64,000 nucleotides of DNA from Streptomyces atroolivaceus (GCF_000717025.1 NZ_JNXG01000022.1:1-64000), one strand, 5' to 3'. Shown: positions 44,426 to 53,278, counted from the first letter of the stretch. A program made the numbers and translations. Notes: a model not told the origin generated them from the letters alone.

Positions 44426-45165
44426 GATGTCCGTCCTTCAGGGCGTCCTTCCGGGCGCAGCAATGGCGGGTGCAGGGCGGTAGCGGCACCCGCCCGGTAG
44501 AGGGCGGCCGGTTTTCCCCGTCCGCCGGTGCGGCGCGGCGGTCCGTCCACGGCCTTGACGAAGCCGGGCGTGGTGAGGACCTTGCGCCGGAAGTTGGGCC
44601 GGTCGAGCTCGACGCCCCAGACGGTCTCGTAGACCTGCTGGAGCTCTCCGAGGGTGAACTCGGCGGGACAGAACGCGGTGGCCAGGCAGGAGTACTCGAG
44701 CCTCGCACCGATCCGGTCGTGCGCGTCGGCCAGGATGCGGTCGTGGTCGAAGGCGAGCGGCCCGGTGGCGCCCGCGTCCCACCACTGCGCGTGAGCCGCG
44801 TCCCCGCCGCCCCGTGGCTCGGGGAGATCGGGCACGAGCGCGGCGTACGCGACGGAGACGACCCGCATCCTGGGGTCGCGGTCCGGGTCGCTGTAGGTGC
44901 GCAACTGCTCCAGGTGGAAGCCGCACACGGATTTCTGGGTGAGGCCGGTCTCCTCGGCGAGCTCGCGGCGGGCCGCCGCCTCGGCTGATTCCCGGGGCAG
45001 GACGAAGCCGCCGGGCAGCGCCCACCGCCCCTTGTAGGGGGCCTCGCCGCGTTCCACGAGCAGCACGTGCAGCCGGGCTTCGCGGACCGTGAAGACGGCG
45101 AGATCGACGGTGACGGCGAAGGGGAAGAAGGCGTGGGGGTCGTACCCCTCGGGGGCGCTGCTCAT
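44422..45165 (-). CDS. nrtR: NrtR-type Nudix-HTH regulator of NAD metabolism
   Basis: 247 aa. Nudix domain with a complete Nudix box (GFVLPRESAEAAARREL followed by AEETGL) and a C-terminal winged-helix domain (FTLGELQQVYETVWGVELDRPNFRRKVLTTPGFV). NrtR proteins sense ADP-ribose or NAD-related ligands with the Nudix domain and repress NAD-salvage genes. The box here is intact, so hydrolase activity may also persist. ATG 45165 overlaps the nadR stop (ATGA). A palindrome over the -10 of pnuC is the likely operator. Confidence 0.9.
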   Translation of the reverse strand: MSSAPEGYDPHAFFPFAVTVDLAVFTVREARLHVLLVERGEAPYKGRWALPGGFVLPRESAEAAARRELAEETGLTQKSVCGFHLEQLRTYSDPDRDPRMRVVSVAYAALVPDLPEPRGGGDAAHAQWWDAGATGPLAFDHDRILADAHDRIGARLEYSCLATAFCPAEFTLGELQQVYETVWGVELDRPNFRRKVLTTPGFVKAVDGPPRRTGGRGKPAALYRAGAATALHPPLLRPEGRPEGRTS

Positions 45166-46241
45166 CGTTTCTCCGGCAGGGGGGCGGTGAAGTTCCAGCC
45201 GGCGGCGAGGAGCGCGTCCACCGCGGCGACCGCCGTGTCGAGGCGCTCGCCGCGGGATCCGGTGACCTCGATGAACTTCCGTCCTGTACGGGTGAGTTCG
45301 GCACGGAAGCGGTCGGTCATCCAGGGCCGCAGCTCCTCGCCGTCGCGCAGTCCGTCGTCCTCGAAGGCGACACCGTCGTGGTCGGTGAGCAGCCAGAGGT
45401 GGTGGACGGCCCGGTCGGCGGTCTGCTCGACGAGCGGGTTGCGGCCGCCGATGTAGCGCTCGTGCCAGACGGTGGTGGCGAAGGAGTCGGTGTCGCAGAA
45501 GAGGACCGGGGACCCCACCCGCGCGGCGGCTTCCTCCCTGGCGTTCTGGGTCTCGGCGATGAGGGGGAAGTCGTCGGTGGTGAAGGTGACGTCCTCCCAC
45601 TGGGCTCCCGGCCACCGGCTGCGCAGGGCGGCGAGTTTCGCCTCGCTGAACTCCCTGCCGTACTCGGCGACGTACCGCGTCCGTGCCCAGATGCCGCCGC
45701 GCCCCCGGTAGTGGTCGGCCAGGGCGCGGGCCAGGGTCGTGGTGCCGGTGGACTCGGCGCCCAGGACGACGACCCGGCGTGCCAGCGCGGCCCGTACGGG
45801 CGGCTCCAGATAGTCCCAGCACCCGGCGGGGTCGGCGCGGACCGCGGTGCCGGAGACGGGGAAGAGGGTACGGCCGGGGTCGACGAGAACGGATTCGGCG
45901 CCGAAGCGGCGTGCCAGCTCCTCGCCGTACTCCTCCGAGGTGAAGACGGCGTCGACCCGTCCGGGCACGGCAGCGGTGAACACGGCCATGTGGGCCTCCC
46001 AGACGGCCGCGTCGGTGAGGTCCACGGGAATGTCGTCGACGGCCCCCACCACCCTGACGTCGGGATGCGCCTCCCGCATCCAGGCGACCCGGTCGGCGAG
46101 CGGGACGGACTCGACGGAGGCGGCGCAGACCAGGACGGTGAGCTTCTCGCAGCGGTCCCTGGCGGTGCGGACGAGGTGGTGGTGGCCGGCGTGCGGCGGA
46201 TAGAACTTGCCGAGCACCAGACCGTGGCCGTGACGCTTCAT
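45162..46241 (-). CDS. nadR: NadR-like NMN adenylyltransferase / ribosylnicotinamide kinase
   Basis: 359 aa. N-terminal nucleotidyltransferase: GKFYPPHAGHHHLVR contains the HxGH motif. C-terminal kinase domain: P-loop reads GAESTGTTTL, whereas Walker A needs Lys after the second Gly; DTDSFATTVWHERY follows. The first domain should convert NMN and ATP to NAD; the second should phosphorylate nicotinamide riboside taken up by PnuC, but the missing Lys puts this in doubt. ATG 46241 overlaps the pnuC stop. Confidence 0.9.
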   Translation of the reverse strand: MKRHGHGLVLGKFYPPHAGHHHLVRTARDRCEKLTVLVCAASVESVPLADRVAWMREAHPDVRVVGAVDDIPVDLTDAAVWEAHMAVFTAAVPGRVDAVFTSEEYGEELARRFGAESVLVDPGRTLFPVSGTAVRADPAGCWDYLEPPVRAALARRVVVLGAESTGTTTLARALADHYRGRGGIWARTRYVAEYGREFSEAKLAALRSRWPGAQWEDVTFTTDDFPLIAETQNAREEAAARVGSPVLFCDTDSFATTVWHERYIGGRNPLVEQTADRAVHHLWLLTDHDGVAFEDDGLRDGEELRPWMTDRFRAELTRTGRKFIEVTGSRGERLDTAVAAVDALLAAGWNFTAPLPEKR

Positions 46242-46891
46242 ACGGGCGCCACCGCGTTCTGGCGCCGGACCGGGGCGAGGTCCCGGCTCCAGTTGCGCAG
46301 CCCGACGACGCAGAGCGTCAGGAAACCGGCGTACAGAAGGGAGGTCAGGTAGAGCTCCTTGTACGCGTACAGCGGGATGTAGACCACGTCGGCGGCGATC
46401 CACAGCCACCATGACTCGACGCGCTTGCGGCACTGCCCGTACGTCGCCATCAACGACAGCGAGGTGGTCAGGGCGTCCCAGAACGGCACGGTCGAATCCG
46501 TGGCGCGGGAGAGCAGCAGGGTGAGACCGAGGGTCCCCGCGGCCCCCGCCGCGAGCAGCCAGGTCCATTCGGTGCGGGTGGTGCTCCGCACCGGCAGGAC
46601 GGATGTACCCGGTCCACCCCCGTGGGTCCAGGTCCACCAGCCGTACGCGGCGAGGGAGATGAAGACGATCTGCAGGCCGGCGTCGGCGTACAGACCGGAC
46701 TGGGCGAACAGCAGGATGAAGAACAGGTTGTTGGCGATGCCTATCGGCCAGTTGGCGAGGTGCTGGCGGGCCACGAGCCAGACGCACAGCGCACCGCTGC
46801 CGAAGCCGAGGACCTCGGTCCAGCTGACCGGGGTGTCCAGGACCGTCACCAGTGGCTGCTGCAGGGGATGCAGTACGTCCGCGAGCGTCAC
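46238..46891 (-). CDS. pnuC: Nicotinamide riboside transporter PnuC
   Basis: 217 aa with about seven membrane segments. Family stretches: WPIGIANNLFFILLFAQSGLYADAGLQIVFI, YGWWTW and a C-terminal SWWLWIAADVVYIPLYAYKELYLTSLLYAGFL. It takes up nicotinamide riboside by facilitated diffusion; trapping depends on NadR kinase. GTG 46891 follows AAGGAGG. First gene of the operon, under the TATAGT promoter and palindrome at 46907-46924. Confidence 0.94.
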   Translation of the reverse strand: MTLADVLHPLQQPLVTVLDTPVSWTEVLGFGSGALCVWLVARQHLANWPIGIANNLFFILLFAQSGLYADAGLQIVFISLAAYGWWTWTHGGGPGTSVLPVRSTTRTEWTWLLAAGAAGTLGLTLLLSRATDSTVPFWDALTTSLSLMATYGQCRKRVESWWLWIAADVVYIPLYAYKELYLTSLLYAGFLTLCVVGLRNWSRDLAPVRRQNAVAPV

Positions 46892-46906
46892 GCCGCCTCC
46901 TTCTTA

Positions 46907-46924
46907 ATGGTCACTCTGACTATA
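46907..46924 (-). promoter_or_regulatory. pnuC -10 box overlapped by a palindrome, probable NrtR operator
   Basis: On the minus strand the -10 box is TATAGT (46919-46924). A near-perfect inverted repeat ATGGTCA-CTC-TGACTAT (46907-46923 on the + strand) covers it. Arms GTCA/TGAC pair exactly and 6 of 7 outer positions match. A regulator bound there would block RNA polymerase. NrtR is the only regulator of the operon. The -35 is weak. Confidence 0.6.
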
Positions 46925-46947
46925 AAGAAGAAACGGCGGACGCGAAA

Positions 46948-47000
46948 GGCCCGCGGCCGGTTCCTGTTCGAAGAAGTGAACGAGGAACCGGCCGCGGGCC
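46948..47000 (-). terminator. hairpin terminator of the parA-rluB operon
   Basis: 18-bp perfect stem (46948-46965 with 46983-47000), 31 nt beyond the rluB stop. Inner GTTC/GAAC can extend it. It also separates rluB from the pnuC promoter. Confidence 0.8.
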
Positions 47001-47030
47001 GTTCGGGGTCGGGCGCAGTGCCCCGGTGCG

Positions 47031-48203
47031 CTACAGGCCGACCTCGCGCATCAGCATGCCCACCTCGGTGTTGGTCAGGCGGCGCAGCCAGCCCGACTTC
47101 TGGTCACCCAGCGGGATCGGTCCGAAGGACGTCCGCACGAGGCGGTCGACCGGGAAGCCGGCCTCGGCCAGCATGCGGCGGACGATGTGCTTGCGGCCCT
47201 CGTGGAGGGTGACCTCGACCAGGTAGTTCTTGCCGGTGTTCTCGACGACCCTGAAGTGGTCGGCGCGCGCGTACCCGTCCTCCAGCTGGATGCCGTCCTT
47301 GAGCCGCTTGCCGAGGTCACGCGGGAGCGGGCCCTGGATGGCGGCGAGGTAGGTCTTCTTCACGCCGTACCGGGGGTGCGTCAGGCGGTGGGCCAGCTCC
47401 CCGTGGTTGGTGAGGAGGATGATGCCCTCGGTCTCGGTGTCGAGCCGCCCGACGTGGAACAGCCGCGTCTCGCGGTTGTTGACGTAGTCACCGAGGTTCT
47501 GGCGGCCGTCCGGGTCGCCCATGGTGGAGACCACGCCGGCGGGCTTGTTCAGCGCGAAGAAGAGGTACGACTGGGTCGCGACGGTCAGGCCGTCGACCTT
47601 GATCTCGTCCTTCTGCGGGTCGACGCGCTTGCCCTGTTCGAGGACGATCTCGCCGTTGACCTCGACGCGGGCCTGCTCGATCAGCTCCTCGCACGCCCGG
47701 CGCGAGCCCATCCCGGCGCGGGCGAGGATCTTCTGCAGACGCTCGCCCTCCTGCTCGGCCCCCGGGTTGGTCCTGGGGGTCTTGATCTCGGGCTTGTCCG
47801 CGTACCGGTCACGGTTGCGCTGCTCGATCTTGGCGTCGAGCTCGCGGGGGCGGGACGGAGCGCCGACCCGTCGTCCACCCTTGCTCACGTTCTGTGCGGG
47901 CTTCGGGCCGCCCTTGGCACCTCCGCGTGCCGCCGCGCCGCGGCCCTTGCGGGGGCCGCCGTCGCCGCCCGGCTTGTCGGAGCCCACGTCGTAGCGGCGC
48001 TCCTCGGGACGGGGCCGGCGGGGGCGCTTGTCGTCCTGCTTGTCCTCGCGCCCGGATCCGGAGACCCGGGGGTTCGGGTTGCTGTTCCTGCCGCTGCCGC
48101 TGTTGTTCCTGCCGCCTGCGCCACCGCTCCTGCCGCCGCCGCCGCTGCTGTTCCTGCCGCCGCCGCTGCCGCTGCTGCCGCTGTTCCTGCCACTGCTTCG
48201 CAT
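47031..48203 (-). CDS. rluB: Pseudouridine synthase RluB-like with disordered N-terminus
   Basis: 390 aa. The first about 150 residues are Gly/Ser/Asn/Arg-rich low-complexity sequence (GGGRNSSGGGGRSGG-like), disordered. The S4 RNA-binding domain (ERLQKILARAGMGSRRACEELI) follows, then the RsuA/RluB catalytic domain with Asp in HVGRLDTETEGIILLTNHGELAHRLTHP. Isomerises a uridine in 23S rRNA (domain V region in the E. coli case). ATG 48203 shares one base with the scpB stop (TGATG). Last gene of the parA-rluB operon. Confidence 0.92.
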   Translation of the reverse strand: MRSSGRNSGSSGSGGGRNSSGGGGRSGGAGGRNNSGSGRNSNPNPRVSGSGREDKQDDKRPRRPRPEERRYDVGSDKPGGDGGPRKGRGAAARGGAKGGPKPAQNVSKGGRRVGAPSRPRELDAKIEQRNRDRYADKPEIKTPRTNPGAEQEGERLQKILARAGMGSRRACEELIEQARVEVNGEIVLEQGKRVDPQKDEIKVDGLTVATQSYLFFALNKPAGVVSTMGDPDGRQNLGDYVNNRETRLFHVGRLDTETEGIILLTNHGELAHRLTHPRYGVKKTYLAAIQGPLPRDLGKRLKDGIQLEDGYARADHFRVVENTGKNYLVEVTLHEGRKHIVRRMLAEAGFPVDRLVRTSFGPIPLGDQKSGWLRRLTNTEVGMLMREVGL

Positions 48204-48853
48204 CAAAAGTCCGTCTTGTCGTCTGCGTGAGTTTCCGGGGTGTCCGGTGCGTCCGGATCGAACGACGGCACACCCTCTAGCGTCTCAGCCTCGATCGCGT
48301 CCGCCTCCGGGAGGAAGGGCGCGAGCTCCGGGAGCTCGTCCAGGCCTCGCAGGCCCATGCGCTCCAGAAAGTAGTTCGTCGTCCTGTACAGGATCGCACC
48401 TGTTTCGGGTTCCGCGCCCGCCTCCTCCACGAGACCCCTCTGGAGCAGGGTCCGCATGACGCCGTCGCAGTTCACTCCGCGCACCGCCGAGACCCTCGAA
48501 CGGCTGACCGGCTGGCGGTACGCGACCACCGCGAGTGTCTCCAGCGCCGCCTGGGTGAGCCGGGCGTGCTGGCCGTCCAGGACGAAGCCCTCGACCGCCT
48601 CCGCGTACTCCGGACGGGTGTAGAAGCGCCAGCCTCCCGCCACGAGCCTCAGCTCGAAACCGCGGCGCTGGACGGTGTACTCGTCGGCCAGCTCCCGCAG
48701 GGCGTCCGCGACGGCCCTGCGGGGCCGCTGGAGGACCTTGGCGAGGTGTTCCTCGGTGGCGGGCTCGTCGACGACCATGAGGACCGCCTCCAGGGCGGGC
48801 CTGAGGTCGAGCCCGGCCACCGCGGACTCGCGCCCGTCGTCGTCCGTGGTCAT
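48203..48853 (-). CDS. scpB: Segregation and condensation protein B
   Basis: 216 aa. Two winged-helix domains: ALEAVLMVVDEPATEEHLAKVL and LTQAALETLAVVAYRQPVSRSRVSAVRGVNCDGVMRTLLQRGLV are characteristic. ScpB dimers bind ScpA to regulate the SMC condensin. ATG 48853 overlaps the scpA stop (ATGA). The C-terminus is an acidic tail. Confidence 0.95.
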   Translation of the reverse strand: MTTDDDGRESAVAGLDLRPALEAVLMVVDEPATEEHLAKVLQRPRRAVADALRELADEYTVQRRGFELRLVAGGWRFYTRPEYAEAVEGFVLDGQHARLTQAALETLAVVAYRQPVSRSRVSAVRGVNCDGVMRTLLQRGLVEEAGAEPETGAILYRTTNYFLERMGLRGLDELPELAPFLPEADAIEAETLEGVPSFDPDAPDTPETHADDKTDF

Positions 48854-49992
48854 GCCTGTACGTCCTCCTGTACGTCGCGCACCTCTTGGTCGAACTCGTC
48901 CGTGACCACCGGTCCGGCCCCCTCGCCGCCGGCCCAGCGCACCAGGAGGTCACCGAGCGCCTCCTCCTGGTCGAGCGCGACCGCCTTCTCCCGGTAGAGC
49001 TCCAGGAGCGCCAGGAAACGGGCGACGACCGTGAGGGTGTCCTCCGCGTCCTCGGTGAGCGCCCGGAAGCTGATCTCGCCCTCCGCCCGCAGCCGCGCGA
49101 CCACGATCTCCGCCTGTTCGCGCACGCTGACCAGCGGCGCGTGGATGTGGTCGACGTACACCTGCGGCTTCGGCCTGGGCTGCATCGCCTTCACCGCGAG
49201 GCGGGCGAACCCCTCGGGGCCGATGCTGATCACGACCTCGGGCAGCAGCTCGGCGTGCTGCGGTTCGAGGCCCACGGTGCGGGGGTGGCGGCGGGCCTCG
49301 GACTCCAGCCGGTCGCTGAAGATCTCCGCGATCCGCTTGTACGCGCGGTACTGCAGCAGCCGCGCGAAGAGCAGGTCCCGCGCCTCGAGGAGGGCGAGGT
49401 CCGCCTCGTCCTCCACCTCGGCGGTGGGGAGCAGCCGGGCGGCCTTCAGGTCGAGCAGGGTCGCGGCGACGACGAGGAACTCGGTGGTCTGGTCCAGGTC
49501 CCAGTCCGGCCCCATGGCTCTGATGTGGGCCATGAACTCGTCGGTGACCTTCGACAGCGCGACCTCGGTCACATCGAGCCTGTGCCTGGAGATCAGCCCG
49601 AGGAGCAGATCGAAGGGGCCCTCGAAGTTGACCAGCCGTACGGTGAACCGCCGGTCGTCCGCGGCCTCGGTGGTGCCCTCCCCGGCCTCCCCGGGCACGG
49701 CTTGGGGCTCCGGGCCGGGAACGGCTCGGTCCCCGCCCTCACCGGCCGCCTCGTGCCCGGCCCCGCGGGGCTCCGCCGCCTGCGCGGACGGGACATCCGC
49801 GGCAGGAGGGCCCTCGACGGGCCCTGGGGCGCCCGGAAGGACCGCCGGGGGCTCCGGAGCCCCGGACGGGGTCGCGGGAGCCTCCAGGGCCTCCGGAGGG
49901 GTGGTGAGGGGATCAGGAGCCGCAGGCCTCGTCCCCGGCCCACGGCCGAGGGCACGGCGGGCGGGACGGGTCGGGTCGTCGGCAGTCGGCAT
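48850..49992 (-). CDS. scpA: Segregation and condensation protein A with long N-terminal extension
   Basis: 380 aa. The kleisin begins near residue 117 at VNFEGPFDLLLGLISRHRLDVTEVAL, the N-terminal SMC-binding part; the C-terminal winged helix has EGEISFRALTEDAEDTLTVVARFLALLELYREKAV. The first about 115 residues are Pro/Ala/Gly-rich and disordered. ScpA bridges the SMC heads to form the condensin ring for chromosome segregation. It lies 105 nt after the preceding gene. Confidence 0.93.
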   Translation of the reverse strand: MPTADDPTRPARRALGRGPGTRPAAPDPLTTPPEALEAPATPSGAPEPPAVLPGAPGPVEGPPAADVPSAQAAEPRGAGHEAAGEGGDRAVPGPEPQAVPGEAGEGTTEAADDRRFTVRLVNFEGPFDLLLGLISRHRLDVTEVALSKVTDEFMAHIRAMGPDWDLDQTTEFLVVAATLLDLKAARLLPTAEVEDEADLALLEARDLLFARLLQYRAYKRIAEIFSDRLESEARRHPRTVGLEPQHAELLPEVVISIGPEGFARLAVKAMQPRPKPQVYVDHIHAPLVSVREQAEIVVARLRAEGEISFRALTEDAEDTLTVVARFLALLELYREKAVALDQEEALGDLLVRWAGGEGAGPVVTDEFDQEVRDVQEDVQA

Positions 49993-50097
49993 GTACTGGG
50001 GTCCAGGGGTGCGGCGGGAGGCGGGCGGTGGGCCCCGGGCGGGGCCACCCCCGCACAGGGGCAGCCCTCCCCCGGCAGGCTACCGGCGCGGCACCGC

Positions 50098-50679
50098 TCA
50101 GCGGCCCCGCAGTCTCCGTACGAGGATGCTCGCGTCGCCGCGCGACTCCAGGTCGGCCAGCACCACGGCGACCGCCTCCCGGACGATGCGCCCGCGGTCG
50201 ACGGCCAGCCCGTGCTCACCGCGCAGCACGAGGCGCGCGTGCTCGAGGTCCATCAGCTCCTCGGCCGACACGTAGACCGTGATCTTCTCGTCGTGGCGTT
50301 CCCGGCCGCTGGGCCGTCGGTTCGCTCCCCGCCCGCCCCCGCGTCCGCGCTGCGGCTGGACGGTGGGCGCCGCCTCCTGGGCGGGCGCGGTACGCGGCCG
50401 GGGCGGGGCGGCCGCGCCGCGGACCTCCCCGTCGGCGCGGCTGCGCGAGCCGGTGCCGTCGGCCTCCGCCGCGGAGTGCTCCTCACGGGACGCCCCGGCG
50501 GACGTGTCCCCGCCCGGGGTTCCGCCCTGGCCGGTCTCGGCAGCCGGATCACCCCCTCCGGCAGGTGCGGGCACCCGCGCCTCGCCGTTCGCCTTGCGTC
50601 GCCGCTCGGCGGAGGACGAGGCCTGAAGACCCATGCCCCCGGTGGTACGGAACAGCTCGTCGGCCCCCGGCAGACTCAC
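50098..50679 (-). CDS. hypothetical protein coupled to ParA, RHH-like C-terminus
   Basis: 193 aa. GTG 50679 is chosen because it overlaps the parA stop (GTGA). A Pro/Gly/Ala-rich disordered N-terminal part leads to about 65 ordered residues: KITVYVSAEELMDLEHARLV and a helix REAVAVVLADLE. The strand-helix-helix order resembles ribbon-helix-helix DNA-binding proteins. As partner of a ParA-type ATPase it could be its DNA-binding adaptor. I do not recognise a named family. Confidence 0.75.
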   Translation of the reverse strand: MSLPGADELFRTTGGMGLQASSSAERRRKANGEARVPAPAGGGDPAAETGQGGTPGGDTSAGASREEHSAAEADGTGSRSRADGEVRGAAAPPRPRTAPAQEAAPTVQPQRGRGGGRGANRRPSGRERHDEKITVYVSAEELMDLEHARLVLRGEHGLAVDRGRIVREAVAVVLADLESRGDASILVRRLRGR

Positions 50680-51836
50680 TCGGCGTGACACCGGGCGAGC
50701 ACCTCCCTGGCCAGCTGGCGATAGGCGGCGGCACCGACCGAGTTCGACGCGTACGTGGTGATGGGTTCACCGGCGACCGTCGTCTCCGGGAAGCGCACGG
50801 TGCGCCCGATGACGGTGTGGTAGACGTGGTCGTCGAAGGCCTCGACGACGCGCGCGAGCACCTCACGGCTGTGCACCGTGCGGGAGTCGTACATGGTGGC
50901 GAGGATGCCGTCCAGCTCCAGCTCGGGGTTGAGCCTCTCCTGAACCTTCTCGATCGTCTCGGTGAGCAGCGCCACACCGCGAAGCGCGAAGAACTCGCAC
51001 TCGAGCGGGACTATCACCTTGTGAGCCGCCGTCAGTGCGTTCACGGTGAGCAGGCCGAGCGAGGGCTGACAGTCGATCACGATGTAGTCGTAGTCGGCCA
51101 TCAGCGGCTTGAGGGCGCGCTGCAGCGTCGACTCCCGGGCGACCTCGCTCACCAGTTGCACTTCGGCGGCGGAGAGGTCGATGTTGCTGGGGAGCAGGTC
51201 CATGTTGGGCACGGCCGTCTTGAGCAGGACCTCGTCGGCCGCCATGCCCCGCTCCATGAGCAGGTTGTAGACGGTGAGGTCGAGCTCCATCGGGTTGACC
51301 CCGAGGCCGACGGAGAGGGCTCCCTGCGGATCGAAGTCGACGAGCAGGACGCGCCGGCCGTACTCCGCGAGTGCGGCGCCCAGGTTGATGGTCGACGTGG
51401 TCTTGCCGACGCCGCCCTTCTGGTTGCACATCGCGATGATCTTCGCGGGGCCGTGATCGGTCAGCGGACCGGGAATCGGGAAGTACGGCAGCGGCCGGCC
51501 GGTCGGGCCGATCCGCTCGCGGCGCTGGCGAGCGGCGTCGGGCGCGAGCGTGGCCGCGTACTCCGGATCGGGCTCGTATTCGGCATCGGGGTCGTAGAAG
51601 TGCCCCTCGGGCACCTCGGCGAAGTCGGCGAAGTGGGAGGTCTCTCGGCCACTTTCGTTGCCGGCCATGGCGTTCACGTGTAGGCCGTCCATCATCTGGG
51701 GGGCTGTCGTCATGTGCTGGTGGGTGGCGAAGGTGCGGACAGCGACGGAGCCGACAGCTTCGAGCCCGATCGGGCTCAGACCCCGTGCAGGCATCCCTGG
51801 TTGACCACCCCCGGGAGTAATTGTCGACTCATTCAC
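50676..51836 (-). CDS. ParA-family chromosome-partitioning ATPase
   Basis: 386 aa. Deviant Walker A CNQKGGVGKTTSTINLG at residue about 135, Walker A' VDFDPQGALSVGLG, and IVIDCQPSLGLLTVNAL. A long N-terminal extension (about 125 residues) precedes the domain. It is a Soj/ParA-type ATPase but not the parAB pair next to oriC, as no parB is near. GTG 51836 is used; AAGGAGG lies 11 nt upstream, and ATG near 51794 is an alternative. It heads the operon with scpA, scpB and rluB. Confidence 0.88.
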   Translation of the reverse strand: MNESTITPGGGQPGMPARGLSPIGLEAVGSVAVRTFATHQHMTTAPQMMDGLHVNAMAGNESGRETSHFADFAEVPEGHFYDPDAEYEPDPEYAATLAPDAARQRRERIGPTGRPLPYFPIPGPLTDHGPAKIIAMCNQKGGVGKTTSTINLGAALAEYGRRVLLVDFDPQGALSVGLGVNPMELDLTVYNLLMERGMAADEVLLKTAVPNMDLLPSNIDLSAAEVQLVSEVARESTLQRALKPLMADYDYIVIDCQPSLGLLTVNALTAAHKVIVPLECEFFALRGVALLTETIEKVQERLNPELELDGILATMYDSRTVHSREVLARVVEAFDDHVYHTVIGRTVRFPETTVAGEPITTYASNSVGAAAYRQLAREVLARCHAE

Positions 51837-52079
51837 AAGTCGTCTTACCTCCTTGGATGTGACCAGGAAACTTATCGATAGGTCAGCGTGGCACCATGCC
51901 GACGATTGGCGACTCTATGGCGTGTCACCGGTTCGCAGCAACACAATCCGCCGGACCCGGCCCGATGTGTCGGCAATCGAACACCCCTCTGTCAAGAGCG
52001 CGGAGCGCCCGGCGCGCACCTTTCGCGGGGGTGCAAAAAGGGTAGAGGGTCATGTCTCCGGCGAGTTGGGCCGGGGCCT
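51837..52079. promoter_or_regulatory. parA upstream region
   Basis: No gene between parA and the ald terminator. On the minus strand TTGCTG (51936-51941), 18 nt and TAGAGT (51912-51917) could be the parA promoter; the match is moderate. The patch around 51860-51890 is AT-richer. Confidence 0.3.
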
Positions 52080-52130
52080 CTCACGCGTCCGGCCGGACCT
52101 TGCTGGGCAAGGTCCGGCCGGACGCGTGAG
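52080..52130 (-). terminator. very long hairpin terminator of ald
   Basis: 24 bp of perfect stem (52080-52103 with 52107-52130) and a 3-nt loop TGG, 23 nt beyond the ald stop. Confidence 0.85.
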
Positions 52131-52153
52131 GTTGACGGAGAGGGTTGACCCGC

Positions 52154-53278
52154 TCAGCCGAGAAGCGTGCTCAGTTCGACGTGGTCGAGACCGTGCGCCT
52201 CGGCCACCCCGCGGTAAACGACCTGCCCGTCATGGGTGTTGAGGCCCTTGGCCAGCGCGGCGTCCCGGCGCAGGGCGTCGGCCCAGCCACGGTTCGCGAG
52301 CTCCAGGATGTAGGGCAGCGTGGCGTTGGTGAGCGCGTAGGTCGAGGTGTTCGGCACCGCACCCGGCATGTTGGCGACGCAGTAGAAGACCGAGTTGTGG
52401 ACCGCGAAGGTCGGCTCGGCGTGCGTGGTCGGATGCGAGTCCTCGAAGCAGCCTCCCTGGTCGATCGCGATGTCGACAAGAACACTTCCGGGCTTCATCT
52501 TGGCGACGAGCTCGTTGGTGACCAGCTTCGGCGCCTTCGCGCCCGGGATCAGCACCGCGCCCACGACGAGGTCGGCCTCGACGACCGCCTTCTCGAGCTC
52601 GAGGGCGTTGGAGACGACGGTGCGCACCTTCGTGCCGAAGACCTTGTCGGCCTCACGCAGCTTGTTGATGTCCTTGTCGAGGAGCGTGACGTGGAAGCCG
52701 AGCCCGACGGCGATCTGCGTGGCGTTCCAGCCGGAGACCCCGCCGCCGATGACCACGGCCCTGGCCGACCCCGTGCCGGGGACACCACCGGGGAGCACGC
52801 CGCGTCCGCCGACCGAACGCATCAGGTGGTACGCGCCGACCTGCGGGGCGAGGCGGCCCGCGACCTCCGACATCGGGGCGAGCAGGGGCAGTGCGCGGCT
52901 CGCGGTCTCCACGGTCTCGTACGCGATGGCGGTCGTGCCCGACTCGAGCAGGGCGTCCGTGCACGCGCGGGAGGCTGCGAGGTGCAGGTACGTGAAGAGC
53001 GTCTGGCCCTTGCGGAGGCGGTGGTACTCCTCGGCGACCGGCTCCTTGACCTTCAGCAGCAGGTCCGCGGCGGCCCAGACCTCGTCGGCGGTGGGCAGGA
53101 TGCGCGCGCCGGCGGCGATGTACTCCTCGTCCGGGATGGAGGATCCCTCGCCGGCGTGCTGCTCGACGAGGACCTGGTGGCCGTGGCGGACGAGCTCATG
53201 CACTCCGGCAGGGGTGATCGCCACCCGGAACTCGTTGTTCTTGACTTCGCGGGGGATGCCGACCTTCACGTCGATCAC
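52154..53278 (-). CDS. ald: Alanine dehydrogenase
   Basis: 374 aa (371 from GTG 53269). N-terminal KVGIPREVKNNEFRVAITPAGV carries substrate-binding Arg; catalytic Lys in LLLKVKEP and His in LFTYLHLAA; NAD motif VVIGGGVSGWNATQIAVGLG. Converts L-alanine to pyruvate and ammonia with NAD. GTG 53278 or 53269 are both possible. Stand-alone gene ended by the long hairpin; its regulator is not visible. Confidence 0.95.
   Translation of the reverse strand: MIDVKVGIPREVKNNEFRVAITPAGVHELVRHGHQVLVEQHAGEGSSIPDEEYIAAGARILPTADEVWAAADLLLKVKEPVAEEYHRLRKGQTLFTYLHLAASRACTDALLESGTTAIAYETVETASRALPLLAPMSEVAGRLAPQVGAYHLMRSVGGRGVLPGGVPGTGSARAVVIGGGVSGWNATQIAVGLGFHVTLLDKDINKLREADKVFGTKVRTVVSNALELEKAVVEADLVVGAVLIPGAKAPKLVTNELVAKMKPGSVLVDIAIDQGGCFEDSHPTTHAEPTFAVHNSVFYCVANMPGAVPNTSTYALTNATLPYILELANRGWADALRRDAALAKGLNTHDGQVVYRGVAEAHGLDHVELSTLLG

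Noticed and set aside
48025..48203. Regular GC-rich repeats at the start of rluB
   Set aside because: They are the coding sequence of the Gly/Ser/Asn-rich disordered tail, not a separate repeat element or CRISPR.
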